A DNA stretch of 64,000 nucleotides, taken from the NCBI GenBank assembly GCA_902776955.1, contig CACYSG010000001.1, positions 62,001 through 126,000 on the forward strand, read 5' to 3'. Position 1 is the first letter of the stretch. Each line of letters begins with the position of its first letter. Source of the stretch: an uncultured Bacteroidales bacterium. Its GTDB lineage: Bacteria > Bacteroidota > Bacteroidia > Bacteroidales > Muribaculaceae. A model generated the notes under the pieces. The model made no database searches and was not told where the DNA came from. It was given only the letters and a program-made list of their open reading frames with translations. Both the position numbers and the translations under genes were made by a program. Below are positions 25,086 through 34,128 of the stretch, piece by piece.

Positions 25086-28000
25086 TTATTGATTAAACTT
25101 GCTGATTACGTCGTTGCGCATGTTCTTGAGCAGATTGTGGCGTATGACACCGATGATGGGGTAGAAGAACGGAACGTCCTCGACCACGTCGGTGGCATTG
25201 TAGCGTCCTTTTAGGAAGGTGTTGATGCCGGCGGTCAGATAGTTCGCCAGGTTGTCGTCGAGCACGCTCCTGAACAGGGCCATCACGTTGTTCTCGATGC
25301 CGAACTCGTCCTTGATGGTCGCGTCGCACAGGTCAACAAAGAACGCGTTGAACTCCTTGACTTTCTCCACCAGGCGGTCACGCACGTCGATGGACTCCAC
25401 TTGGGCCATCGTCAGGTCGTCCTCGCCCAACATCGAGCAGCAGTAGCGCATGCGCTTCACGCTTGTGGCGTTATAGCGTGTAACGTCGGCTTGTCCCTCG
25501 AGGCGTCGGTTCTCCAGCTTGATGCCGCCGCGGCAGGTAATCTGCTTGGGGCACTGGGTCTCCTGCTTGATCTCGAACATCTCGGTGTACTGCTTGCCGT
25601 AGACACGCTCGACGATGGTCTGGGTGAGCATGTTGATGCGGCTCATCGAACCCAGGATGTTGAGAATCTTGCTGCCGGTGCCCGAGAAGTAAATCTGCTT
25701 GGGCATCTCGTAGCCGCGCTGCTTCATGGCCTGGGCGATGTAGTAGATGATTGCCGTGTAGAAGTACATGAAGATGAGCCGTCGCTGGCTGTCGTTGCGC
25801 AGCAGGGCGTTGTAGCTGTACAGGTTGCGGTCGATCTCGCGCAGGGTGCGCAGTTCCTCGACATTCTCAATCGAGAAGAGGAATGCGTTGATGTCCTCGC
25901 TGCGCTTCTGTGCCATGATGTCGGCCAAGATGCTACCCAGGTAGGCGATGTTGTTGCCCTTGTCGTTCTCGATGAGTTGCTTGAAGTAGCGCGTGTAGTG
26001 CTGCAGCAACGGGTTGTTGTCGGCGTCCTTGTCGGTGAATCCGTCACCGAAGATCGCATTGCCGGCAAACCTGAACGACGAGATGGCCACCGGCTCGCTG
26101 GCCATGCGGTCGATTGTCGGCTGGTAAATCACCGTGTCACAGGTGCCGCCGCCGATGTCGATCGACACATAGCTGCTGCCCGCCACCTCGGCACCGCTGT
26201 AGTAGTAGGCAGGCGCGAGGCTCTCGGGGTAGGAGCGCAGACGGTCGCTATCGGCGCCGATGTAGGTGCTGAACAGTTCGCTCCAGGTGCGCTCGAGGGC
26301 GTCACGGTCGGCACCGCCCATGCTGACGGGGTAGAAGTAAACGACCTCGGTGCGGCGCAGGTCGGCATTCTCGAGGAGCGCCTTGGCCTTGATGAGCAGG
26401 GTGAGCTCTCGCAGGAACGCCTTGGCCAACCCAGTGTCGCCTTTCCACTTGAGGTTGGTTGTCACCTCGTAGCCGTGGAAATAGCGGCGCTCGTACAGGA
26501 ACGGGATGTTCACGTCGCTGAACAGATTGCACCCGATGCCGCTGTTCTCGTTGCGAGCCAGGGTGGAGCGCAGCGGGAAGCCATAGACATTGTCAATCTC
26601 GCGTGGCACAAACTCAACGCGCTGCACCTGCTCGGCATATTCCAGCGATTTGGGCTTGTGCAGCGAGGCGACGAGCACCTGCTGCGAGCCGTACTCAAAG
26701 GTGAACGGCTGTGAGGGCTGTCCGCGTTCGGCCCACTCGACGTGGGTGTTGGTGGTACCGAAGTCCACAGCGAATATCAGTTCCTTGGCGCTGGGATTAT
26801 AGGGTTTCCATTGCGGGATGATGACACCGCCCGAGCGTCCCAGGTGATTCTGGACGCTTACCTCGATGTAGTCAAACGAGCCGTCCACGTCATAGTAGGC
26901 CGTGCTGTAGCCCGAGTGGGAACGGATGGCATCGCGCACGTTCAGTCCGTCGGTCTTGATGCCGTTCTTGTAGAAGCGCAAGGTCGCGCCGCCGTTCTCG
27001 ATCATGGTGAAGAGTTCGACGGTGTAGTCGTCGTTGGCATCGGTCTTGACGAACGGGAAAATCGACGTGGACAACGTGGCGGCAACCACGCGTCCGGTGC
27101 CGCGTCGCTCGTCAAAGGTCCACGTGTGGTCGTTGATGGGGAAATACTTGCGCGACAACTCGATGTAACGGTTCTCGCCCTTCTTGACGCGGATGCGCAG
27201 GGTCACCATCACGCTGCCGTCGGCAAACTCCTCGATGTCAATCACATGTCGTCCGGCGATGGTCCCTTTCAGGTAATCGGTGTCAAAGTAGGTGAACAGC
27301 AACGGTTTTAAGGGCAGCAGATAGCCGCAGGTGGGCTGAGGCGTGCGCGGCTTGAGGTTGCCGTCGAAGAAATGGTCGGTGTCGATGATACAACCGCTGC
27401 CCAGCCGCACGATGGTGTCAGCCAGGAAATCGTCGGTCGTGACAAACGGGTATTGTATCGAAGTGTCGGGCAACTTGCGGTCATTCAAGGGGATGCCACC
27501 GGCATAAACCTGGGTGGCGCTGTCCCACTCCTTGTCGATGTAGCGGAAGTGCTCCACACTGCCGTTGAAGCCATTGACCAGCACCAGTGGCAATTCGCTC
27601 TTGTCCTGTGGCATGGATGGCGTGATGACAAAGTCGCTCTCGCTGGCCGCCGTGCGGATATCAAGCACACGCTTGTGGTAGAAACGTGCTCCCAGCACAC
27701 TCACGTCGATGCCGCCACCGAAGGGGTCGTAGCTGTGTTCCAGCTGCTCCAGCACGGCGCTGGCACGACCTTCGTCCAGTGCGTCGAGGTTGGGGATGAC
27801 CGTGGTGAGGCGTCGGTACAGGTCGGGACGGTTCTGGCGCAGCGGCTCCAGGTTCTTCTGCATGTAGGCATACACCTCGCCGCAGTGCAGACGCAGTGCG
27901 GGGTAGGCGTTCATTAGCAGGTAGAAGTAATAGACAAAGTCCTCGTCGCGCTGCCACAGGTGGCGAGTCTCGCCGAACAGGCTCACGCCCTGTTCCACCT

Positions 28001-28529
28001 TGATGGCCTCGATGGTACCCAATGCGGGTGCCGCCATGACTACCGATGCGGGCGAGGTGCCGCCCAGCACCTTGCGGTCCCACATGATGATGTACCAGTC
28101 CTTGAGCAGGTCGAAGTTATACACCTTGTCGCTGCGCAGGAACAGGTCCAGCGTCTCGCCGTAGAGTCGGTGCTGCGGATTGGCCTTCAACTGCTCGAGG
28201 CACTCCTCGCGGTTCCAACGGATGATGCGCAGGTAGTCCTTGTGGTTCTCGTAATCAAAGAACAACTGTGCCACGTCGAGGGCGTTGGACACCAGGCGCT
28301 CGTTCATGCGTGCGCCGCGCAGGTGGTCGTTGGCCAGCTGCTTGAAGGCGTTTTTCACCAGGTCGAGCTGTGCCAGCGGGCTCGGGATGGCGGTGCGCGG
28401 ATTCTCGCTCAGTCCGCCGTCGGGGTCCTTGATGCGCGCGATGTCGTCATCGCTGTAGGGGGCATGCGCAATCCAGTCCTCCTCGCCGTTCTTGCTCGTG
28501 TTGTTGCTGTATGATAGTATCTCGCTCAT
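25086..28529 (-). CDS. Large actin/Hsp70-fold ATPase of the vWA/tubulin operon
   Basis: The product is 1147 residues. The C-terminal half has the actin/Hsp70 signature elements in order: phosphate-1 FAVDFGTTNTHVEW near 585, phosphate-2 VSIDIGGGTCDTVIY near 790, adenosine motif IYFSGTGSKILNIL near 950. The N-terminal 580 residues have no motif I recognise. There is no Hsp70 substrate-binding domain, so this is not DnaK. Size and layout recall the SrfB-type proteins that also carry an Hsp70-like ATPase, though I cannot confirm relatedness. It sits 73 bases after a tubulin-like gene and 31 before a membrane protein, so joint function is likely. Possible roles are a nucleotide-switched scaffold or filament. 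Confidence 0.85.
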   Translation of the reverse strand: MSEILSYSNNTSKNGEEDWIAHAPYSDDDIARIKDPDGGLSENPRTAIPSPLAQLDLVKNAFKQLANDHLRGARMNERLVSNALDVAQLFFDYENHKDYLRIIRWNREECLEQLKANPQHRLYGETLDLFLRSDKVYNFDLLKDWYIIMWDRKVLGGTSPASVVMAAPALGTIEAIKVEQGVSLFGETRHLWQRDEDFVYYFYLLMNAYPALRLHCGEVYAYMQKNLEPLRQNRPDLYRRLTTVIPNLDALDEGRASAVLEQLEHSYDPFGGGIDVSVLGARFYHKRVLDIRTAASESDFVITPSMPQDKSELPLVLVNGFNGSVEHFRYIDKEWDSATQVYAGGIPLNDRKLPDTSIQYPFVTTDDFLADTIVRLGSGCIIDTDHFFDGNLKPRTPQPTCGYLLPLKPLLFTYFDTDYLKGTIAGRHVIDIEEFADGSVMVTLRIRVKKGENRYIELSRKYFPINDHTWTFDERRGTGRVVAATLSTSIFPFVKTDANDDYTVELFTMIENGGATLRFYKNGIKTDGLNVRDAIRSHSGYSTAYYDVDGSFDYIEVSVQNHLGRSGGVIIPQWKPYNPSAKELIFAVDFGTTNTHVEWAERGQPSQPFTFEYGSQQVLVASLHKPKSLEYAEQVQRVEFVPREIDNVYGFPLRSTLARNENSGIGCNLFSDVNIPFLYERRYFHGYEVTTNLKWKGDTGLAKAFLRELTLLIKAKALLENADLRRTEVVYFYPVSMGGADRDALERTWSELFSTYIGADSDRLRSYPESLAPAYYYSGAEVAGSSYVSIDIGGGTCDTVIYQPTIDRMASEPVAISSFRFAGNAIFGDGFTDKDADNNPLLQHYTRYFKQLIENDKGNNIAYLGSILADIMAQKRSEDINAFLFSIENVEELRTLREIDRNLYSYNALLRNDSQRRLIFMYFYTAIIYYIAQAMKQRGYEMPKQIYFSGTGSKILNILGSMSRINMLTQTIVERVYGKQYTEMFEIKQETQCPKQITCRGGIKLENRRLEGQADVTRYNATSVKRMRYCCSMLGEDDLTMAQVESIDVRDRLVEKVKEFNAFFVDLCDATIKDEFGIENNVMALFRSVLDDNLANYLTAGINTFLKGRYNATDVVEDVPFFYPIIGVIRHNLLKNMRNDVISKFNQ

Positions 28530-28540
28530 ATTCTTCTTTT

Positions 28541-28592
28541 TCTAGATTTACTAGATGGTCTAGAAGCACTAGATATACTAGATGGTCTAGAT
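28541..28592. repeat. CTAGA-rich iterated words
   Basis: Seven CTAG tetranucleotides occur in about 50 bases, with ACTAGATGGTCTAGA present twice. CTAG is normally rare in bacterial genomes. It is the gap between the actin-like and tubulin-like genes. Confidence 0.75.
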
Positions 28593-28602
28593 ATATGTTT
28601 TT

Positions 28603-30126
28603 TTAGTTGATGTTTTCGTAGCGCTCGGTGAAGACGTTGTGGGCGGCCTTGTTGAAGAGGTCGAGCAGTTTGAATTCCACCGTGCGGTCGCTGTAGCTGG
28701 CGTTGTTCTTGCTCAGCTTGTTCATCTCGGCCTTGAGCACGTCGTTATCGACCTTGAAGTGTCCCAGCAGGCGTTTCTTGACGTTGACGCCCTCAATGGC
28801 ATGGGCCATGTCGATTTCGCCCGGCTTGAAGAAGGCCACGCTGCGCATGTTGTCGTTCATCTCGGTGAGCCACTGGGCGTAACCCAGCAGGAAGTGGTCC
28901 ACCAAGGTGCGGTAGAACTGGGATGCGAGGAAGTCGCTCTTGATTTTTGGGGCGTCCTCGGTAAATCCCTGTCCGATGATGTCCTTGAATCCCGTGGTCA
29001 GGAAGAGGAACAGCAGGTGGAATTTGCTCATGGGCTCATAGATGAGTTGACGGGTGCGGTGTCCGAGCGACAGGAAATTCAGGCTCAAGTCATCCTTGGC
29101 GAGGGCGTACTCGTAGGCCGTCGTGGGCAACGGGTAGCCGTCGGGGTCGGTGAGTTTGCTGTCGGGTGCTCCGGCAAAGTCCAGCGGCGCGAGTGCGCCG
29201 ATGAGTTCGATGAGGTGAGCGTTGTTGCGTTGTCCGTGCTCGCCCGGGTCGTACAGGTAGGGCTTAGACCTCACCTGGTCGCCCAGGTAGTAAATGCTGT
29301 TGACGTTGCTGTCGTTGGCGCCGGTGAGCGTGTTCTTATAGTAGTAGAGCGCGCTCTGAGTCTTGACGATGAAGTCGCTCGTGGCGATGCGCTGATCCTG
29401 CTTGTTGCCCTCGAGGGTGAAGTAGGGGAGTACCGTCAGTCCGCCGATGGGCGCGCGGCTCAAGGCGTCACGGTTCTCGATGCCCTCGAGGTTGGCAGCC
29501 TGGCGGATGTTTTTCACCATGATGGGGAAGCCCGCGGCACCCGTGCCGCCGAAGATCGAGCTGATGAAAAAGATGCGGTCTCCCTGGCGGAAGATGTTGC
29601 TGAACGCCTTGAACTCGTTGCTGTCCTTGACCTCGTTGAGTGCGACGCTGCCGATGTTGGGGCTGCCGACGAAGCCGATGTTCATCTTGTTCTCGAGTTG
29701 ATAGTTGGCAAACAGGAGCGATGTCAATGCCTGGTTGGCCTCGTTCATCGTGTCAAAGCCGATGAACTCGCGGAACTTGGCGTTCTCGACGGCTCCCAGG
29801 TTGAAGATGAACGTGTCGCCCAGCGTCACGCTCGTGTTGCTCATGATCTCGCGCAGGGTGACGATGCGGTTGGCAAAGAAGCCCTCGGCGTTAGGCTCGT
29901 TGCCGTAGAGCCGACGCCTGATGTCGCGGTAGTCGTTCAAGAGCGCCTCGGTGCGTTTCAGGTCCTCGTTGGCCTTGTGCGGGTCGATGATGACAGGCAC
30001 GATTTCCAGGTCCCTGACGGGTTTGCCGTTCTCGTCAAGGGGACGCACGCCAGCTGCCGATAGCATCAGCAGCGACTTCAGGACCCTCGATCCGGTACCT
30101 CCGATAGCAAAAAGGAATAATCTCAT
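28603..30126 (-). CDS. Tubulin/FtsZ-like GTPase (Tubulin_2 type)
   Basis: The product is 507 residues. The N-terminus MRLFLFAIGGTGSRVLKSLL fits the first nucleotide-binding loop of tubulins, and FGGTGAAGFPIM near residues 193-204 corresponds to the tubulin signature GGGTG[ST]G. The sequence is otherwise far from FtsZ, as in the FtsZ-like families known beside vWA proteins. The C-terminal third is helical and unlike FtsZ. It is followed after 73 bases by the actin-like ATPase and preceded by a four-helix membrane protein. GTP-dependent polymerisation at the membrane is an inference from the fold. Confidence 0.82.
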   Translation of the reverse strand: MRLFLFAIGGTGSRVLKSLLMLSAAGVRPLDENGKPVRDLEIVPVIIDPHKANEDLKRTEALLNDYRDIRRRLYGNEPNAEGFFANRIVTLREIMSNTSVTLGDTFIFNLGAVENAKFREFIGFDTMNEANQALTSLLFANYQLENKMNIGFVGSPNIGSVALNEVKDSNEFKAFSNIFRQGDRIFFISSIFGGTGAAGFPIMVKNIRQAANLEGIENRDALSRAPIGGLTVLPYFTLEGNKQDQRIATSDFIVKTQSALYYYKNTLTGANDSNVNSIYYLGDQVRSKPYLYDPGEHGQRNNAHLIELIGALAPLDFAGAPDSKLTDPDGYPLPTTAYEYALAKDDLSLNFLSLGHRTRQLIYEPMSKFHLLFLFLTTGFKDIIGQGFTEDAPKIKSDFLASQFYRTLVDHFLLGYAQWLTEMNDNMRSVAFFKPGEIDMAHAIEGVNVKKRLLGHFKVDNDVLKAEMNKLSKNNASYSDRTVEFKLLDLFNKAAHNVFTERYENIN

Positions 30127-30164
30127 ATATAGTTTCTGGTTTCTAGTCCCTAGTTTCTAGTTGT
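30127..30164. repeat. Iterated TAGTTTCTAG words
   Basis: Four near-copies of TTTCTAGT fill the 45-base gap between the four-helix membrane protein gene and the tubulin-like gene. Confidence 0.7.
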
Positions 30165-30171
30165 TTATAAA

Positions 30172-30636
30172 TTACTGTGGCAGCGGGGTGTGGCGGCAGT
30201 TGCTGCTCCACCAGCGCATCGAGTAGGACGCCACGACGTAGAGCAAGGCTGCAAACAGCACCGTCTGCATCTCGAATGCGACAGACTCGCCGATATAGGA
30301 CATGTTGTTGTTGGCAAACACCGAGTCGTTGTAGATGTAGCAAATCACGGGTGCCAATACAGCCACTACTCCCATGATGGCCAGCCAGTGATACCAGCGG
30401 TCGAACTTCACCGAGTTGATGGCATAGTAGTAGATGGCCGCTCCACCCCAAGCCACGAGGATGGTGATGGCGGCAATCACGGGATACATGTCCAGGTTGA
30501 ACATCGCATCGTTGAATCCCTGATGGTAGTACATCAGTTCGTAGATGTTGAATCCGTCGGTGCAGCTGAGGATGAAAAACAGTACCGTTACTGCAATCCC
30601 GATAATCAGATAAGTCAGATGTTTCATATCTTGCAA
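30172..30636 (-). CDS. Four-helix membrane protein of the vWA/tubulin operon
   Basis: The product is 154 residues with four hydrophobic segments: LTYLIIGIAVTVLFFILSC (6-24), VIAAITILVAWGGAAIYYYA (53-72), WLAIMGVVAVLAPVICYIY (82-101) and VLFAALLYVVASYSM (126-140). Short polar loops and a basic tail suggest both ends lie in the cytosol. It lies between the vWA-like lipoprotein and tubulin-like genes, 45 bases before the latter. It could be the membrane docking subunit of the system. No family recognised. Confidence 0.78.
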   Translation of the reverse strand: MQDMKHLTYLIIGIAVTVLFFILSCTDGFNIYELMYYHQGFNDAMFNLDMYPVIAAITILVAWGGAAIYYYAINSVKFDRWYHWLAIMGVVAVLAPVICYIYNDSVFANNNMSYIGESVAFEMQTVLFAALLYVVASYSMRWWSSNCRHTPLPQ

Positions 30637-30660
30637 TCTTAAGTTTTAATTCTTTCTTTA

Positions 30661-30724
30661 ATGGGTCCTTAAGGTCTTTAAAGTCATTAAAGTCATTAAG
30701 GTCTTTAGGGGCCTTAAGGTCCTT
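30661..30724. repeat. Iterated AAGGTCTTTAAAGTC words
   Basis: The words CTTTAAAGTCATTAAAGTC and TTAAGGTC repeat and are partly self-complementary (CTTTAAAG). The same vocabulary fills the gap at 43588-43640 before mutS. Confidence 0.78.
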
Positions 30725-30728
30725 GTTT

Positions 30729-32174
30729 TTAGCGTTGAAGCTTGATGGTTACCTCAAAGATGTTCTTGCCGCCCTTCATCGCGTCGAACATGCCGCCCAG
30801 CAGCTGCTCCAGGCCGAGGGTCGTCGTCGCGAACGAACCGCCGGTGCTAGTGTCGCTGGAACTTGACGACTGGTTCACCCAAGCGGGCAGCTCGTTGCGC
30901 AGCGAGATGTGTACCTCGTCGCGCGGACTCTTGAGGTCGCCCGTGAGCGTCAGCAGGTGGGTCATGCCGTCAAGGTAGGACTTGTTGTTGTTGGTCACCA
31001 TGCTCTGGTCGATGGGCTGCACGGTGAGGGTGTAGCCGTCGATGCTCTCCACATCGTAGCTAGCCGCGTCGGTCAGCAGAGCCTCGTCCTTGAGCAGTCC
31101 GCCCAGGTTGGCCGCCACGGTGAAGCATAACTTGCCCGTCTGGCGGTCGCCGTCGCACTTGTTGAGCACGATACCGTCGCTGTGCCTGATGCGGAAGCGT
31201 CCAGCATTGTCTTTCCAGTCGGGCAGCACGTTGCACTGGACCTCGCTGGTGCCCTGGTTGAAGCGGTAGCTGTTTCTCATGCCCGCCGGATCCAGCACGC
31301 CAGCGTAACGCTTGTCGCTTGCCAGCTGGTCGATCGACTCGTTGTCGCCGATGATGACCAGGTAGAACGGCCGCTTGCCATTGTACTCAAACGGCACACC
31401 GTTATAGGGGTAATACTTGCCGCTGTAGTCGCCCATGAACTGCTGGACGACCACGCTCTTGCCCTTATACTTGGCAAACACGCGTGTGGCGAGGCTGTTC
31501 TCCTCGTTGAAAATCTTTTCCAGGCTAACGCCGCGGGTGTCCTTGGGCGAGTAGATCAGGTCGCTCACCAGCACACTCACGTTGCCAGGTCGCTGTGCCT
31601 CCAGTATCTTGTTGAAAATGAGCTGGAAGTCGGTATAGGAAGCATCGCCGATGCCTGCCGTGCTCTGGTAGATGTCGCGGTCCTTGAGGAACTCATCGAC
31701 CGTGTGCTGGTAGGGGTAGATGCCATCGTTAACGATGTTGATGTCCACTTTGCTCCCCGCCGGGAAGTGGTTAATCAGGTCGTTCACGGCCTTCTTGAGT
31801 TGGCCACCGCCACCGCGCTGGTCATAGGGGACCATCGAGCCGCTGCGCTCAAAGTAAACCGTCAGCGACAGGTCTTCCACGCCGCCATAGGGGCGCGTGT
31901 CCCAATGCATAGGCGGTCGTAGCGCCGATGCGATGCCCTCGATGAATTCGGCCATGCGTTTGTGGTCGATTTTGCCTTCGGGAGTCAACAGGTCGGCATA
32001 TTTCCCCGGGTTGGCGGTAACCAACGAGCACAACGAGTCATAAGAAGCCCGTGTCGTGTCGCCGCTCACCAGAACAGTGCGCACCGCTTTCTCCAGCTTG
32101 CCGCGGCCGCCACATGCTGTCAGTACTAGCCCTGCCAGCAGGCATGCCATCAGCAACATCGGTAATCGTTTCAT
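30729..32174 (-). CDS. vWA-like lipoprotein, first gene of the operon
   Basis: The product is 481 residues with a lipobox LTAC at about residues 18-21. From residue 100 a von Willebrand A-like domain starts: a strand LSLTVYFERSGSM, whose MIDAS-like motif is xRSGSM with Glu where Asp is usual. GDASYTDFQLIFN supplies a possible second MIDAS threonine/aspartate, and a strand VSVLVSDLIYS follows. The C-terminal part (about 300-481) is beta-rich with a Ser/Thr-rich linker (SSSSSDTSTGG). As a lipoprotein it faces the periplasm or cell surface. The only later export signal in the operon is on 23873-25054. Metal-dependent partner binding is inferred from the fold. Confidence 0.82.
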   Translation of the reverse strand: MKRLPMLLMACLLAGLVLTACGGRGKLEKAVRTVLVSGDTTRASYDSLCSLVTANPGKYADLLTPEGKIDHKRMAEFIEGIASALRPPMHWDTRPYGGVEDLSLTVYFERSGSMVPYDQRGGGGQLKKAVNDLINHFPAGSKVDINIVNDGIYPYQHTVDEFLKDRDIYQSTAGIGDASYTDFQLIFNKILEAQRPGNVSVLVSDLIYSPKDTRGVSLEKIFNEENSLATRVFAKYKGKSVVVQQFMGDYSGKYYPYNGVPFEYNGKRPFYLVIIGDNESIDQLASDKRYAGVLDPAGMRNSYRFNQGTSEVQCNVLPDWKDNAGRFRIRHSDGIVLNKCDGDRQTGKLCFTVAANLGGLLKDEALLTDAASYDVESIDGYTLTVQPIDQSMVTNNNKSYLDGMTHLLTLTGDLKSPRDEVHISLRNELPAWVNQSSSSSDTSTGGSFATTTLGLEQLLGGMFDAMKGGKNIFEVTIKLQR

Positions 32175-32236
32175 ATCCTTTATTTTATCTTTATGTTACA
32201 ATCGTTGATACAAGGGTACATTCCCCCATTAAATAG

Positions 32237-32244
32237 CAAAATTA
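32237..32244 (-). promoter_or_regulatory. -7 element before the vWA operon
   Basis: Minus-strand TAATTTTG, about 63 bases upstream of the ATG at 32174. No clear -33 element. Confidence 0.4.
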
Positions 32245-32403
32245 GTGCCGTTTCGCCTAACATCCACGAAATCCCGTGTTAAAAAACGCAAATGTTCACC
32301 CCTGGCTGTCGGTGGCTAGAGGTGTTGCTGAGTCTTTACCTACAAAAATGATGCCTACCGCCTCAAAATTTCGCGTCTGGACCGACAAGTGAAAAAAAAG
32401 TTG

Positions 32404-32411
32404 TACCTTTG
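32404..32411 (+). promoter_or_regulatory. -7 element of the methyltransferase gene
   Basis: TACCTTTG 23 bases before the ATG at 32435. Confidence 0.55.
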
Positions 32412-32434
32412 CGGCATCTATAGATAAACTGAAC

Positions 32435-34051
32435 ATGATGAACGACAAATTTGATATGGTGGCCAAGACCTTCCTAGGACTGGAAGGCGTGCTCGCCGAC
32501 GAGTTGCGCGCCCTGGGCGCCGAGGACGTTGCCGAAGGCAACCGCGTTGTTACCTTCAAGGGCGACAAGGAGATGCTCTATCGCGCTAATTTTGCCTGCC
32601 GCACGGCAGTGCGCGTGCTCAAACCGTTCCTGACGCTGCAGTCCACAGGTGCCGATGACCTGTACGAGCAACTCAAGACGTTTGACTGGGAGCAGCTGAT
32701 GACCGTGAACACGACCTTTGCCATCGATGCCACCGTCTATAGCGAGAACTTCAACAACTCGCGCTTTGTCACCTATCGTGTCAAGGATGCCATCGCCGAC
32801 TATTTTAACGAGAAATACGGCCAGCGTCCCAGCATCCGTCTCACAAATCCCGAACTCCGTCTTGATGTCCACATCTCGGGCCGTGACGTGACCTTGTCGC
32901 TCGACAGCAGCGGAGAGCCGCTGTTCAAGCGCGGCTGGCGTGTTGGCCAGACCGATGCTCCGATCAACGAGGTGCTCGCCGCCGGCATCATCCTGCTGAG
33001 CGGCTGGCGTGGCGAGACCGACCTGGTGGACCCGATGTGCGGCTCGGGCACGTTCCTCATCGAGGCCGCCCTTATCGGCGCCAACATCGCCCCCGGCGTG
33101 TATCGCGACAGCTATGCTTTCCAGAAGTGGCCCGACTATGACGCCGACCTGTATGACAAGGTCTATAACGACGACAGCGCCGAACGCGAGTTCACCCATA
33201 AGATTTACGGCAGCGACATCGAGGGCAAGGCCATCGCCATTGCCCGTGCCAACGTCAAGAACGCCGGTCTGATCAAATATATCGAGCTGGAGCGCCGCGA
33301 TATCAACGACATCGAGCACGTGCCAGCCGGAGGCACCCTCATCAGCAACCCGCCCTACGGCGAGCGCCTTAACCCCGAGGATATCGAGTCGCTGTACCGC
33401 GACCTGGGTTACAAGTTCAAGCACACCTTCCAGGGCTATAACGTGTGGCTCATCTGCTATGACAACGAGCTGCATTACAAGGTGGGCCTGAAGCCGTCGG
33501 TGCGCTACAAGCTCAATAATGGCGGTCTGGACTGCGAGTTGCTTGAGTATGTCATATTTGACGGCCGTTACAACGAAATGCGCGAGCGCGGTGAGCACAT
33601 CCGCAACGAGGGTTTCCGCGCCAGCGAGCGCAGTAAGGGTAACTACCATGCCCGCCGCGTGGAAGGTACCGAGGACCGTCCCCGTCGCCGTGACGATGGC
33701 GACCGCCGTGACCGTCGCGACGATGACCGTCGTGGCCGCCGTGACATGAGACGTCGTGAGAACGACGACAAGACAGCGGCTCCCATTAGTGACGAGGAAC
33801 GCCAGCGCCGAGCCTCGGTGTCCCGCGACCGCAGGATGATGTCAGGCGTGGATAATCGAGACAAGAAAGGCCGCTATGACGACGACTTTGATCAGGAATT
33901 CCGTCACACCTCGACGTTTGCCAAGCGCATCCTGCGCGACCGCAAGCCTACGCTCGGTGCCGACAAGGAAGTGCCCATCGTCCACGGCCGCCGTAAGAGC
34001 TGGAAGCGTCGTGACCTCGACGATACCACACCCACCGACAACAAAGAATAA
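32435..34051 (+). CDS. THUMP-domain RNA methyltransferase (RlmL-like)
   Basis: The product is 538 residues. A THUMP domain (about 45-155) is followed by a class I SAM-dependent methyltransferase domain (about 160-390) with DPMCGSGTFLIEAAL as the SAM motif near 198 and the catalytic NPPYGER near 304. This is the architecture of the RlmL N-terminal half (23S rRNA m2G methylation). Here it is free-standing, as usual in Bacteroidetes. After residue 400 the protein has an Arg/Asp-rich tail (RRRDDGDRRDRRDDDRRGR...), probably disordered and RNA-binding. The exact target base is inferred from the family only. Confidence 0.88.
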   Translation: MMNDKFDMVAKTFLGLEGVLADELRALGAEDVAEGNRVVTFKGDKEMLYRANFACRTAVRVLKPFLTLQSTGADDLYEQLKTFDWEQLMTVNTTFAIDATVYSENFNNSRFVTYRVKDAIADYFNEKYGQRPSIRLTNPELRLDVHISGRDVTLSLDSSGEPLFKRGWRVGQTDAPINEVLAAGIILLSGWRGETDLVDPMCGSGTFLIEAALIGANIAPGVYRDSYAFQKWPDYDADLYDKVYNDDSAEREFTHKIYGSDIEGKAIAIARANVKNAGLIKYIELERRDINDIEHVPAGGTLISNPPYGERLNPEDIESLYRDLGYKFKHTFQGYNVWLICYDNELHYKVGLKPSVRYKLNNGGLDCELLEYVIFDGRYNEMRERGEHIRNEGFRASERSKGNYHARRVEGTEDRPRRRDDGDRRDRRDDDRRGRRDMRRRENDDKTAAPISDEERQRRASVSRDRRMMSGVDNRDKKGRYDDDFDQEFRHTSTFAKRILRDRKPTLGADKEVPIVHGRRKSWKRRDLDDTTPTDNKE

Positions 34052-34128
34052 CAAAGACTGAAGACAAGAAAGGCAAAAGAGACAAAGTTATGTGATTTTG
34101 TCTTTCTTGTTTTCACTATCCAATACTG

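Noticed and set aside
25086..28529. DnaK chaperone
   Set aside because: The ATPase motifs are at the C-terminal end and there is no substrate-binding domain.
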